This document shows positions 1 to 8,725 of a DNA stretch of 64,000 nucleotides, piece by piece (the stretch's first letter is position 1; the number at the start of each line of letters is the position of its first letter). A program made the translations under genes and the position numbers. The stretch is taken from NCBI RefSeq assembly GCF_900143535.1, contig NZ_FRFA01000005.1, forward strand, positions 268,180-332,179. The letters run 5' to 3'. The notes under the pieces were generated by a model. That model saw only the letters and a list, made by a program, of their open reading frames with translations, did not search any database and was not told the origin of the DNA. Origin of the DNA: Tateyamaria sp. Alg231-49 (lineage in GTDB: Bacteria > Pseudomonadota > Alphaproteobacteria > Rhodobacterales > Rhodobacteraceae).

Positions 1-702
1 ATCTTCGATGGACAGGGGAGGTTTTCCCAGGCGCAGAATTCGGTGGTCGGACAAACCGGCCTCTTTCATCGCCGCACTGAACCCTTTGCGCCGGGCCGCG
101 CCGCGCGTCCAATCGTCTTCGACCTCACCCAGAAACGCGATATTGCGATACCCGCGCGCAATCATCGCTTGTGTCATTTGCCGTGCTGCGGCCACATTGG
201 AAAAACCGACCGTATGGCCAATAGGCTGCTCGGGCCGCTCCCACAATTCGACCACAGGCACATTGGCATCCCGCAGTAACGCGATGGTGCGCTCGGTATG
301 CCCGTCATAAGACAGCACTATTGCCTCTGGGCGCCGGCGCAGCATGGTCTCAACCAGCTCTTCTTCGCGGTCGCGTTCGTAGTTGGTGTAGCCCAGCAGG
401 ATTTGCTGCCCGATCTTTTCCAGCTCTTCAGTCAGCGCCTGAACCGTTTCGGCAAAGTGCAGGTTGTTAAGTGAAGGCACCAGCACAGCGACAAAACCAG
501 ACCGTTTGGTGGTCAAACTGCCCGCCATCTGGTCCGGGACATAGTTCATCTCGCGCACGATCGACAGGATGTGTTCACGGGTCTCGCGCGAAACCGGGCT
601 GTCTTTTTTCAACGCGCGCGACACAGTCATGCGCGACACGCCTGCGGCGTGCGCCACATCCCGCATGGTCACCGTGGATTGCGATTTGAGGGGCTTTTTC
701 AC
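1..702 (-). CDS. LacI-family transcriptional regulator (GntR-like), C-terminus beyond the window
   Basis: A LacI-type DNA-binding repressor of which 234 codons are visible; the C-terminus runs off the left edge. The protein starts at a GTG (702), with a stop codon seven codons upstream in the same frame, so the start cannot lie much further out. Residues 13-31 form the LacI helix-turn-helix (MRDVAHAAGVSRMTVSRAL), followed by the hinge region and a periplasmic-binding-protein-like sensor domain of the family (motif FVAVLVPSLNN near residue 65). In this family that domain binds a sugar or sugar acid. It is divergent from the ABC transporter at 897, but no sugar genes are visible here, so its targets are probably to the left of the window. 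Confidence 0.9.
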   Translation of the reverse strand, partial: MKKPLKSQSTVTMRDVAHAAGVSRMTVSRALKKDSPVSRETREHILSIVREMNYVPDQMAGSLTTKRSGFVAVLVPSLNNLHFAETVQALTEELEKIGQQILLGYTNYERDREEELVETMLRRRPEAIVLSYDGHTERTIALLRDANVPVVELWERPEQPIGHTVGFSNVAAARQMTQAMIARGYRNIAFLGEVEDDWTRGAARRKGFSAAMKEAGLSDHRILRLGKPPLSIED

Positions 703-896
703 GCTGGCACCAAAAAAGTGTTATCGGTCACATATTGCGCAACCACAGTGCGACGCGCAAGTGTGCCCTCCCCCGTTCGTTTTCGCTTGGCCCGGTTGTC
801 TGGCCTGCGCATGCTGGGTAGGCGCATATATCGCATGCGCACGCCGTGTTCGCCCCCACTTGGCGACATAGGTATGTGTGCATTGGGGGACCTACG

Positions 897-1550
897 TTGC
901 TTACGATCACGTCTGTTGAAAAATCCTATCTCCACGAAGACGGCCGCATTCCTGTGTTGCAGGGCGTGAGCCTCGCTTTGGATCAGGGCCAAACTCTTGC
1001 CCTGACAGGTGAATCCGGCAGCGGCAAAAGCACGCTATTGCACATCGCGGCTGGCCTTGAGGCACCGGACGCGGGGTCTGTTCATGTGTTGGGGCAGGAT
1101 ATTACAGCCATGGATGACAGCGGGCGGGCCGCCATGCGCCGCCGCGACATTGCACTTGTCTTTCAGCAGTTCAACTTGATCCCGTCCCTGACCGTGGGGG
1201 CCAACATCTCCTTTCAGGCAGCACTTGCGGGCACCATCGACACCGCCCACGTCACGGCTCTTGCCGAGGCGTTGGGCCTGTCGGATCAACTCTCCAAATA
1301 TCCAGAGGCCCTGTCAGGTGGCCAGCAACAGCGTGTCGCCATTGCACGCGCGCTTGCGGCCCGTCCCAAACTGCTGCTGGCCGACGAACCCACCGGCAAT
1401 CTGGACGAAAAAACGGGAGCGACTGTGCTGGAACAAATGCTGGAACTTGTCCGGCAAAGCGACACAGCGCTGATGGTGGTCACCCATTCGCCCAAGGTCG
1501 CCGCACGCATGGATCGCACGTTGGAATTGAGCGGTGGCAAGGTGTTATGA
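897..1550 (+). CDS. ABC transporter ATP-binding protein (AttE/LolD/MacB-type)
   Basis: ATPase of a type-VII (MacB/LolD-like) ABC exporter. With the TTG start at 897 the protein has 217 residues: Walker A at 38-46 (GESGSGKST), Q-loop near 90, signature LSGGQ at 139-143 and Walker B with its catalytic Glu at 159-165 (LLLADEP). I chose the TTG because GGGGA sits six bases before it and the protein then begins just before the usual first beta strand; the frame stays open upstream to an ATG at 846. The stop overlaps the permease start in an ATGA, so the two are translationally coupled. The following AttH-like gene suggests an Agrobacterium attEFGH-type transporter; its substrate is not known. Confidence 0.93.
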   Translation: MLTITSVEKSYLHEDGRIPVLQGVSLALDQGQTLALTGESGSGKSTLLHIAAGLEAPDAGSVHVLGQDITAMDDSGRAAMRRRDIALVFQQFNLIPSLTVGANISFQAALAGTIDTAHVTALAEALGLSDQLSKYPEALSGGQQQRVAIARALAARPKLLLADEPTGNLDEKTGATVLEQMLELVRQSDTALMVVTHSPKVAARMDRTLELSGGKVL

Positions 1551-3925
1551 TCCGCACCTGCCTCATCGCCCTGCTGTCCCACTGGCGGCGCAATCCCGTC
1601 CAGTTGTTCGCCTATCTGGCCGGGCTGGCCATTGCGACGGCTCTTTGGTCCGGCGTGCAGGCGATCAACAGCGAAGCGCGCGCCAGCTACGATGCCGCGG
1701 CCGCAACCCTTGGCGAAGGGCGGTTTGATCGGTTGATCCCCAAACAAGGCAACGCTATCGCCCAAGACACATATGTGACCCTGCGGCGCGCCGGTTGGCT
1801 GGTGTCCCCGGTCTTGGACGTACGGCTTGGGGATGTGCGGGTGATCGGAGTGGAACCTGTGACGTCGCCCACGGGTTTTGCCGGACTGACATTCACCGAA
1901 GAAACACCCGCACTGATGCCCGGCGAGCCAGACCTGTTGTTTGCCAACGCAGAAACCGCGGCGGCACTTGGGGATCGGGCCCGCGTCAGCGTGAATGAAA
2001 ACGTTGCCCCCGGTGTGGCCGTCGGCGACATCGGCACAGTGCAGCGTCTTTCAGGGCGCGATGATCTGTCGACCCTTGTCTTGCTGCCCGAACAGCCCAT
2101 CGGTCGTCCCGATCTTGAAACCATCGCCCCTGGCTTGCGCTTGCAACCTTCCCAGCAAGTGGCGGATGTCGCCCAACTCACCGACAGCTTTCACCTCAAC
2201 CTCACAGCCTTTGGGCTGCTCAGCTTTGCTGTGGGTCTGTTCATCGTACACGCGACCATCGGGCTGGCGTTTGAGCAGCGGCGCGGCATGATCCGCACCA
2301 TCCGTGCGCTTGGGGTGCCCTTGCGGACTCTGGTGACGCTGATCACGGTCGAGATGTTGGCACTGGCGGCTATTGGGGCCGCACTTGGTATCGTCATGGG
2401 CTATGTGATTGCCGCCCTTCTGCTGCCGGATGTCGCCGCCACACTGCGCGGGCTGTACGGGGCGGAGGTGTCGGGCACACTGGGCTTTCGCGCTGAATGG
2501 TGGCTGTCGGGGTTCTTGCTTGCACTGCTTGGTACCGCCATCGCCTTGGCAGGGCGCATTTGGCAGATCGCTCGCATGCCGCTGTTGGCGAGTGCGCGGC
2601 CCCGTGCGTGGGTGATGTCGGGGGCGACGCGCTTTGGTGTACAAAGTGTCGCCGCGCTTGGCCTCCTTTCGACGGCAGTGTTGCTTGTGGTCTTGGCTGA
2701 CGGGTTGATCCCTGTTTTCGCCCTGCTGGGATGTCTGTTGATCGGCGGCGCGCTGGCGCTGCCAGTGCTGGCGTCCTACGCACTGAGGCTGTTTGAGGCG
2801 CGCGCCTCGCAGCCTATTTGGCAATGGTTTTGGGCCGATACACGCCAGCAACTGCCCGGCCTTAGCCTTGCATTGATGGCCTTGTTGCTCGCCGTGTCGG
2901 CCAATGTCGGCGTGTCGACGATGGTGTCGAGTTTCCGGCTGACCTTTGTCGGGTTTCTGGATCAGCGCCTTGCCCCAGAACTGTTTGCGCGCGTGGACAA
3001 TGCCGAACAAAGCGCGCAACTGGAGGCGTATCTGATCGCCCAAGGTATCGAAACGCTCCCCCTTCGATCCGCCTCTGCCCAGATCGAAGGCCGCCCCGTG
3101 CAGGTCTTCGGCGTGCGGGTCGGGCCGACATACCGCAACAATTGGGTGTTCTTGGCAGAAGAAAGTGACGCATGGGATCGCGTGGAGCGCGGCTCGGCGG
3201 TCATCGCCAATGAACAACTGGCCAGACGCCGCAGTCTGTGGGTTGGGGACAGCGTGCAGATTTCACCTGACCTGACCCTCCCCATTGCCGCTGTGGTGGG
3301 CGATTATGGCAACCCTGAAGGTCAGATTGTCGTCTCAGAGGATGTGTTCACCACCCTCTATCCCGACAGCTTTGCCGCGCAGTTCGGTATGCGCACCGGC
3401 GACGCGACAGCCTTGCGAACACAGATCGTCGACCAAGTCGGTCTGCCCGAAAACACTATGATCAATCAGGAAGCAATCAAGGCGATGTCTCTAGAGGTGT
3501 TCGAACGCACCTTTACCGTCACCGCAGCCCTCAATGTGCTTACCCTTGGCGTTGCCGCCTTCGCCATTTTGATGAGCCTTTTGACCCTTGCCGACCTGCG
3601 CGTGCCCCAACTTGCCCCCGTCTGGGCCATTGGCGTGACGCGAGCCACATTGGGGCGGCTGGAGTTGTTTCGCGCCTTAGGATTAGGCCTATTGGTCTTT
3701 GCCTACGCTATCCCTTTGGGCCTCGCCTTGGCATGGATTTTGCTGGCCTTGGTCAATGTAGAGGCTTTCGGGTGGCAACTGCCGATGTTTCTGTTCCCGT
3801 TGGATTATCTACAACTGGGGGCCTATGCCCTTGTCGCCGTTGCACTTGCAGCTGCATGGCCCGCATGGCGCTTGATCCGCACGCCTCCGGCCGCCCTTCT
3901 CAAGGTGTTTGCGCATGAACGTTAG
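1547..3925 (+). CDS. ABC transporter permease, FtsX-like, double-domain
   Basis: Inner-membrane permease of 792 residues that partners the ATPase just upstream (ATGA overlap). There is one N-terminal membrane segment near residues 18-38, then a soluble extracytoplasmic region, then two FtsX-type membrane blocks (about residues 215-450 and 655-785) separated by a second periplasmic region. This duplicated arrangement is typical of the YbbP/AttFG type, in which one polypeptide carries both halves. Such exporters move lipoproteins, peptides or lipids, or act mechanically on the envelope; nothing in the sequence shows the cargo. The 3' end overlaps the next gene by 11 bases. Confidence 0.92.
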   Translation: MIRTCLIALLSHWRRNPVQLFAYLAGLAIATALWSGVQAINSEARASYDAAAATLGEGRFDRLIPKQGNAIAQDTYVTLRRAGWLVSPVLDVRLGDVRVIGVEPVTSPTGFAGLTFTEETPALMPGEPDLLFANAETAAALGDRARVSVNENVAPGVAVGDIGTVQRLSGRDDLSTLVLLPEQPIGRPDLETIAPGLRLQPSQQVADVAQLTDSFHLNLTAFGLLSFAVGLFIVHATIGLAFEQRRGMIRTIRALGVPLRTLVTLITVEMLALAAIGAALGIVMGYVIAALLLPDVAATLRGLYGAEVSGTLGFRAEWWLSGFLLALLGTAIALAGRIWQIARMPLLASARPRAWVMSGATRFGVQSVAALGLLSTAVLLVVLADGLIPVFALLGCLLIGGALALPVLASYALRLFEARASQPIWQWFWADTRQQLPGLSLALMALLLAVSANVGVSTMVSSFRLTFVGFLDQRLAPELFARVDNAEQSAQLEAYLIAQGIETLPLRSASAQIEGRPVQVFGVRVGPTYRNNWVFLAEESDAWDRVERGSAVIANEQLARRRSLWVGDSVQISPDLTLPIAAVVGDYGNPEGQIVVSEDVFTTLYPDSFAAQFGMRTGDATALRTQIVDQVGLPENTMINQEAIKAMSLEVFERTFTVTAALNVLTLGVAAFAILMSLLTLADLRVPQLAPVWAIGVTRATLGRLELFRALGLGLLVFAYAIPLGLALAWILLALVNVEAFGWQLPMFLFPLDYLQLGAYALVAVALAAAWPAWRLIRTPPAALLKVFAHER

Positions 3926-4958
3926 GCTTTTCCTTCTTCTGTGCCTGTTGCCGCTTTCTGCGCTGGCCCAGGGGTTTTCAGGCCTCGGGTCGGAAGCAGA
4001 CGCAGAATTTTCCAGCCCCTCCCCGAACCCTGCTTTCGCTTTCCCCGCCGATCACGGGCCCCACCCCGATTACCGGATCGAATGGTGGTACCTGACGGCC
4101 ACGCTCGAAGCCGCAGATGGCACAGCTTACGGTCTGCAATGGACCCTCTTTCGCTCAGCCCTCGCGCCGGGAGAAGACGAAGGATGGGCCTCTCCGCAAA
4201 TCTGGTTTGCACATGCCGCCGTCACAACGCCCAACGCACATCTCGCCTCCGAAAGGTTCGCGCGCGGCGGCATAGGCCAAGCAGGCGTTCAGGCGTCCCC
4301 CTTCCGTGCGTGGATTGACGAATGGGCGCTTGAGGGGCCGGATTTCGACAGCCTGTCCCTGTCCGCACATACGCCTGACTTTGCTTATGACATGACGCTT
4401 GAGGCGCAAGGGCCGCTGGTCTTTCACGGCGATGCGGGCTTTTCCGTGAAATCTTCCGAGGGACAGGCCAGCTATTATTACTCCCAACCTTTCTATGACA
4501 TCTCCGGCACCCTGACCCTGCCGGAAGGACAGGTCACGGTCAGCGGTCAAGCATGGCTCGACCGGGAATGGTCCTCGCAACCTTTGAGCGACACGCAATC
4601 TGGCTGGGACTGGTTTTCGCTGTCCTTTGATCAGGGGGCCAAGCTGATGGGGTTCCAGCTACGCCAAACGGATGGATCAACGTTCAGTTCGGCCACATGG
4701 ATCGAGGCGGATGGCACGACGACGGCTTACGCGGATGGCGCATTCACCGCCCGTCTTCTGGAAACGAGCAATGTCGCAGACCGGGACATCCCCACCCGCT
4801 GGCAAGTCGCCTTGCCTGACCGCCACGTGGATGTGACAGTCAGCGCGATGAACCCGGATGCGTGGATGGGCCTGTCGATCCCCTATTGGGAGGGACCGGT
4901 GGGCATCACAGGCTCGCATACCGGGCGCGGATATCTGGAGATGACAGGATATGAGTGA
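3915..4958 (+). CDS. AttH/CrtC-like lipocalin-domain exported protein
   Basis: Protein of 347 residues with a signal peptide (hydrophobic core LFLLLCLLPLSALA, cleavage about residue 18-20) followed by the AttH/carotenoid-1,2-hydratase-like double lipocalin fold. The family hallmark EWWYLT lies near residue 58, and an LDREWSSQ motif comes in the second half. The ATG at 3915 is preferred over an in-frame TTG two codons earlier because AAGGTG lies seven bases upstream. It overlaps the permease gene before it and the flavoprotein gene after it. In att-type operons this protein is the periplasmic or outer-membrane-facing partner of the ABC exporter and probably handles a hydrophobic ligand. A carotenoid hydratase role is unlikely, since no crt genes are nearby. 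Confidence 0.88.
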   Translation: MNVRLFLLLCLLPLSALAQGFSGLGSEADAEFSSPSPNPAFAFPADHGPHPDYRIEWWYLTATLEAADGTAYGLQWTLFRSALAPGEDEGWASPQIWFAHAAVTTPNAHLASERFARGGIGQAGVQASPFRAWIDEWALEGPDFDSLSLSAHTPDFAYDMTLEAQGPLVFHGDAGFSVKSSEGQASYYYSQPFYDISGTLTLPEGQVTVSGQAWLDREWSSQPLSDTQSGWDWFSLSFDQGAKLMGFQLRQTDGSTFSSATWIEADGTTTAYADGAFTARLLETSNVADRDIPTRWQVALPDRHVDVTVSAMNPDAWMGLSIPYWEGPVGITGSHTGRGYLEMTGYE

Positions 4959-5505
4959 TCCAAACGATCTGGCCGCCTTTCTGGATGAGGCATGGCAACA
5001 CCTTGGGCGCGGCGTGGCCGATGCAAAGTCACCCGCCCGCTATCCGACCTTTGCCACCATCTCGCCCGATGGCTGGCCCGAGGCGCGCACCGTCGCGATG
5101 CGCGCAGCAATCCGTACTGAGGGTTTTGTTGAGGTGCATACCGACATTGAGACCCCAAAAATCACCGCCCTGCGCCACAGCCCCCGCGCCAGCCTGCACA
5201 TCTGGCTGCCACGTGCGGATGTGCAAATCCGGCTGCAAGCGCAGGTCGAGATCCTGACCGGACCCGAGATCGATGACGATTGGGCGCGGGTGCCTGTGGG
5301 CTCTCGGGTATCTTACGGCACCCAGCCCATACCCGGCACGCCGATTTCATCCGTCTATGACTATGATAAACCGGCCCTGCGGGATCGCTTTGCGGTGCTG
5401 CGCTGTCATCTGGTGGACATCGACCTTGTCCATCTTGGCGCCCAGCACAGGCGCGCGGTTTACCGCGCTGATACCAACTGGCAAGGGACATGGGTCGCCC
5501 CATGA
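4951..5505 (+). CDS. Pyridoxamine 5'-phosphate oxidase-like FMN-binding protein
   Basis: Cytoplasmic protein of 184 residues with the split-barrel flavin fold of the PNPOx-like family: N-terminal RYPTFATISPDGWPEARTV strand pair, a central HSPRASLHIWLP segment where FMN is usually held, and a C-terminal Arg/Trp-rich end (ADTNWQGTWVAP). These proteins oxidise pyridoxamine phosphate or use FMN, F420 or haem in other redox steps. It lacks the full C-terminal substrate motif of true PdxH, so an uncharacterised flavoprotein is the safer name. Its start overlaps the AttH-like stop by eight bases, making it the last gene of the ABC operon. A strong hairpin follows. Confidence 0.85.
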   Translation: MSDPNDLAAFLDEAWQHLGRGVADAKSPARYPTFATISPDGWPEARTVAMRAAIRTEGFVEVHTDIETPKITALRHSPRASLHIWLPRADVQIRLQAQVEILTGPEIDDDWARVPVGSRVSYGTQPIPGTPISSVYDYDKPALRDRFAVLRCHLVDIDLVHLGAQHRRAVYRADTNWQGTWVAP

Positions 5506-5509
5506 AAAA

Positions 5510-5533
5510 GGCCCGGACAAACTCGCCCGGGCC
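5510..5533 (-). terminator. Rho-independent terminator between convergent genes
   Basis: GGCCCGG (5510-5516) pairs with CCGGGCC (5527-5533). On the minus strand the hairpin is followed directly by TTTTT (5505-5509), so it fits best as the terminator of the iron-binding-protein gene that ends at 5561. On the plus strand there is no U-run, but the stem may also slow transcription from the ABC operon. Confidence 0.75.
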
Positions 5534-5560
5534 ATTGTGAACAGTTCGTGAGTGGAGCCG

Positions 5561-6592
5561 TTATGGCCAGCCAACCGTGTTAAAGATGCGCTGCGCCTCT
5601 GGCACGTTCTTGGCCACTGCACTCAGATCAACGTCGTCGGGCTTGAACAGGCCAAGGGCCGCAACAGACGGGCTGAGCGCGACACCGGGCACGGCCGGGT
5701 ATTCATCGTTCCCTGCGGAAAAGTACTGCTGCGCCTGATCGCTGGCGAGGTATTCAAGAAAGGCCACCGCGTTGTCGCGGTTTGGCGCATTCACCGCCAC
5801 GCCACCACCTGACAGGTTCATGTGCGCGCCTTCTGCGTTCTGAGACGGGAACACCCATCCTATGTTTTCGCGCGCCTCTGCAGGCAGGCCGTCAACGTCA
5901 CGGCGGATCGATCGGGCAAAGTAGTACGTGTTCGAGATCGAGATATCGCACTCACCCGACACCAGACCCCGCAGCTGGTCGGTGTCGCCGCCCTGAGGTT
6001 TGCGGGCAAAGTTGTCGACCACCCCCTGCGCCCAAGCTGTGGCCGCCTCGGCGCCTGCATGTTCGATGACCGAAGCCAGCAGGGTTTGCGAATAGACGTT
6101 GGTGGACGAGCGGTGACACACCATGCCCTTGTAGGCAGGGTCTGCGAGGTCGGCATAAGTCTGGGGCGGGTTTTCAACGTCCGTCTTGTCGTAAAAGATG
6201 ATCCGCGCACGCTGGCTGAAACCAAACCACTGATTGTCGCTGTCTTGCAAATAGGCCGGGATACGCGCCTCAAGCAAATCACTGTTCACACTTTGCAACA
6301 CGCCTGCTTCTTTGGCGCGTTCCAGACGCGATGTGTCCACGGTCAGCAGGATGTCGGCAGGCGAATTCGCCCCCTCGGCTTCCATCCGGGCAATCAGTTC
6401 ATCTGCTTTGCCCTCAATCCGGTTGATGGTGATCCCGGTGGCTTCGGTGAAGTCGGAATAAAGACGCTCGTCAGTGTCGTAGTGCCGCGAGGAGTAGAGG
6501 TTCAATTCTCCCTCAGCAGCAGCAGCAAGAGGGCCAAGAGTGACCGCGGCCGCAGTGAGGGCAGTGGTGAAAAGGAAGGATGAGCGGGTCAT
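5561..6592 (-). CDS. Fe(3+)-type ABC transporter periplasmic substrate-binding protein (FbpA/FutA-like)
   Basis: Periplasmic ferric-iron-binding protein of 343 residues. It has a signal peptide ending near AAAAEG (residues 1-26), then the iron-binding-protein opening LNLYSSRHYDTDERLY and the tyrosine-rich segment ISNTYYFARS near residue 220 that supplies phenolate ligands in this family. No permease or ATPase gene is adjacent, so the protein must work with a transporter encoded elsewhere or be a spare receptor. The upstream 100 bases are AT-rich with two copies of ACTAAAA, as expected for an iron-responsive promoter. A strong terminator follows. Assignment to the family is firm; ferric specificity is inferred. 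Confidence 0.9.
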   Translation of the reverse strand: MTRSSFLFTTALTAAAVTLGPLAAAAEGELNLYSSRHYDTDERLYSDFTEATGITINRIEGKADELIARMEAEGANSPADILLTVDTSRLERAKEAGVLQSVNSDLLEARIPAYLQDSDNQWFGFSQRARIIFYDKTDVENPPQTYADLADPAYKGMVCHRSSTNVYSQTLLASVIEHAGAEAATAWAQGVVDNFARKPQGGDTDQLRGLVSGECDISISNTYYFARSIRRDVDGLPAEARENIGWVFPSQNAEGAHMNLSGGGVAVNAPNRDNAVAFLEYLASDQAQQYFSAGNDEYPAVPGVALSPSVAALGLFKPDDVDLSAVAKNVPEAQRIFNTVGWP

Positions 6593-6610
6593 GGGAACTC
6601 CATTGAGGTT

Positions 6611-6672
6611 GTTTACTAAAACACTCAGATACTATTTTTCGACGCAACACAAGTATCCCTACTAAAATAGTC
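6611..6672 (-). promoter_or_regulatory. AT-rich upstream region with repeated ACTAAAA, possible iron-responsive site
   Basis: Two copies of ACTAAAA (6615-6621 and 6661-6667) lie 46 bp apart, the nearer one about 23 bp upstream of the iron-binding-protein start, in a stretch much richer in A and T than its surroundings. The first continues as CACTCAG, the second as TAGTCGG. Iron regulation in this order of bacteria works through Irr, RirA and IscR sites. I cannot match the exact consensus from sequence alone, so the assignment is tentative. Confidence 0.35.
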
Positions 6673-6710
6673 GGAAATATTTTATCGATCCGTTTGCAGG
6701 CGATTACGGC

Positions 6711-7091
6711 TTACGCAGCGTCCGTGAAATCCACGTGAATATGGTTTCCATCCGGGTCCCATATGTTGAAGGCGACAAGGCTCAGTTCATCAATTCCAGA
6801 CTTTTGAAATGTGACGCCCCGATCCCGCAACCGCGCCTCAAATCCGGCGGCATCTGTGGCCCGCAGCGCAAAATGCTCCAGTTTCAGCGTAGCCTCGGAT
6901 CCAACACCTGCATCCTGCGAAACACCGACCAGATGCACGACGGCTACGTCACCTGCATAAAGCCACGCGCCAGGAAACCCGAAATCCGGGCGCGCGCCAT
7001 TATCCAACCCCAGCACATCCACATACCAATCAATCATTACCTCAAGCTGCTCAGTGCGCAAATTCACGTGATCCAGTCTGGTGATTTGCAT
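6711..7091 (-). CDS. VOC-family (glyoxalase/dioxygenase-fold) protein
   Basis: Single-domain vicinal-oxygen-chelate protein of 126 residues. Family features are the opening TRLDHVNLRT with the first metal His, the LEHFALRA His segment near the middle, and the DPDGNHIHVDF ending. The usual C-terminal Glu ligand position is occupied by His/Asp, so the metal site may be unusual. The ATG at 7091 follows a good GGAGAG ribosome site; an in-frame TTG five codons earlier lies inside that site and is less likely. It stands 53 bp downstream of the MmgE/PrpD gene on the same strand, so the two probably form one transcript. The substrate is unknown. Confidence 0.85.
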   Translation of the reverse strand: MQITRLDHVNLRTEQLEVMIDWYVDVLGLDNGARPDFGFPGAWLYAGDVAVVHLVGVSQDAGVGSEATLKLEHFALRATDAAGFEARLRDRGVTFQKSGIDELSLVAFNIWDPDGNHIHVDFTDAA

Positions 7092-7144
7092 ATGTCTCTC
7101 TCCCAAGTTGGCCCATCATTTCAGCCATTCCCCGGAGGGTCAAA

Positions 7145-8485
7145 TCACGCTGACCCGACCGATCCGCGCAACAGTCCAAGCAGATCGCCAAAGCGGGTAC
7201 CAGGGCGCAGCATCCGCGCCCGCATGTCCCAGATAGCGGCCTTGCGGTGCTCGGACAGGCCACCAGATATGGCATGAAACTTGGTTTCGACCTCAGACAA
7301 GGGCATCGGCGCCTCAGGCCCGCCACGAGCATGCACATCTCCCGACGACAGCACCCGCCCATCCACATGCGTCACCGTCACATCGGACCAGCGTCCCATG
7401 GGAAAGCGGTCGGAATGGCGGGGGTCTTCGGTGATGGTGATCTGTGGCAACACAGCTGCGACTGCGGCGTCGCGCAAGCCTGCGCCGGACACATGCTCGG
7501 GCCCAATCCGTCCATGGATCAGGCGCACAGCCAGAGCAAAACCAAGCGAATATTGTGCCTGCGACGTGGTCTCCGGCATGCCCGGAAACAGCGCAGCGGA
7601 CTGCGCAAATGTATTGACCTGAATGCCTGCAATATCGTCGGCAGTCAGTTTATGCATGGCGATCAGGTCACCCAGCGCATCAAGGGCTGCGTGGGCCCAC
7701 CGGCAGATCGGGTACGGTTTGATGTAATTCTCTGTGATGGTCCAAGTCTGGCCCAGATCAGCCCAAAATGGGGCCGCCTCGGGCGCCTCAACCGTGATGG
7801 CGGGTGCACCTTCGAACCCGTCTTCGGCCATCAGCACGGCCATAGCGCCCACCAAGGCCCCCATGCCCGATCCGTCGTGCAGCATTGTGGGGTTCGCGAT
7901 CTCGCGCATCATCTGGCTGCGTGGGCCGTGATACTCGGCAATCCCCAAGGCGTGCCGCAACTGTCCGGCGTTCATGCCCCGCAACCGGCAACCAAGGGCC
8001 GCAACCCCCAGCGCGTTCCATGCACCCGATGTGTGATAGTCGCTCACAGTGGCGTGCAACGTGATGGCCGCGCGGGCCGACAGTTCATAAGACATCACAA
8101 GAGCGATCAAAGCGTCGCGCGCGCTCAGATCGGGCAGATGTTCGGCAAAGGCGCACAAGGCAGGCACAACTGCGCAGCCGATATGCCCCTTGGTCGGGTT
8201 GTACCCGTCATGGGCGTCCAGATTGTCGATCTGTGTCGCCAAAGCAAACGAAGCACCGGGAATAGAGACGCTCCGCCCATCAAAAAGAAGCGGCGCGGCA
8301 TCTTCAGGCCCGCCAGCGGACATGAACCGCACTGCATGATCCCGAGCGATCCTTGCAGGTGCGAGATCAACCGCCCCTGCCCCAACCCCCAGCGTGTCGA
8401 TCAGCAACGTGGCTGCCATTTCGACTGCATCTTCTGGAATATCGACCGGATCGAGGGCGAAGGCGGCTATTTCGTCATAGGTCAT
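7145..8485 (-). CDS. MmgE/PrpD-family protein (2-methylcitrate dehydratase-like)
   Basis: Protein of 446 residues over the full length of the MmgE/PrpD fold. Visible family segments include LLIDTLGVGAGA near the N-terminus, GYNPTKGHIGCAVVPALCA near residue 110 and PYPICRWAHAALDAL near residue 265. PrpD dehydrates 2-methylcitrate in propionate use, but many members act on other hydroxy-acids (for example itaconate or iminodisuccinate metabolism), and no prpB or prpC is present. The ATG at 8485 is chosen over a GTG eight codons earlier that has no ribosome site; either start is possible. Transcribed with the VOC gene downstream. Confidence 0.88.
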   Translation of the reverse strand: MTYDEIAAFALDPVDIPEDAVEMAATLLIDTLGVGAGAVDLAPARIARDHAVRFMSAGGPEDAAPLLFDGRSVSIPGASFALATQIDNLDAHDGYNPTKGHIGCAVVPALCAFAEHLPDLSARDALIALVMSYELSARAAITLHATVSDYHTSGAWNALGVAALGCRLRGMNAGQLRHALGIAEYHGPRSQMMREIANPTMLHDGSGMGALVGAMAVLMAEDGFEGAPAITVEAPEAAPFWADLGQTWTITENYIKPYPICRWAHAALDALGDLIAMHKLTADDIAGIQVNTFAQSAALFPGMPETTSQAQYSLGFALAVRLIHGRIGPEHVSGAGLRDAAVAAVLPQITITEDPRHSDRFPMGRWSDVTVTHVDGRVLSSGDVHARGGPEAPMPLSEVETKFHAISGGLSEHRKAAIWDMRARMLRPGTRFGDLLGLLRGSVGSA

Positions 8486-8563
8486 CTCGTCAGCCTGACC
8501 CGACCTCACACAGCGCGCTGTCCCGTTCCCGACACAAGGGTCGCCCGTTCGCGACGTATCAGG

Positions 8564-8725
8564 TCAGCCGCGCTCTTCGGGCGGCACATCATCGTTCAGA
8601 AGGATGCGCGCAGCGTCTCCTGCCGGGTCGTCATACTGGTCATGGCGCAACGTCCAGACAAAGGCGAACAACGCGCCAAGGCCAAGGATCAGCGAACAGG
8701 GCACAAGGATGACAAGGATGTTCAT
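8564..8725 (-). CDS. ccoS: cbb3-type cytochrome oxidase assembly protein CcoS
   Basis: A 53-residue membrane protein needed to insert haem and copper cofactors into cbb3 oxidase. One membrane segment spans residues 3-24 (VILVPCSLILGLGALFAFVW), followed by the family motif RHDQYDDPAGDAARIL and an acidic tail ending PPEERG. The ATG overlaps the CcoI stop in an ATGA, so it is the last, coupled gene of ccoGHIS. It was found by translating past the end of ccoI; length and motif match CcoS closely. Confidence 0.93.
   Translation of the reverse strand: MNILVILVPCSLILGLGALFAFVWTLRHDQYDDPAGDAARILLNDDVPPEERG

Noticed and set aside
2051..3217. 388-codon minus-strand frame opposite the ABC permease
   Set aside because: It is antisense to a clearly recognised permease, with His/Gln/Arg-rich composition typical of shadow frames in high-GC DNA.
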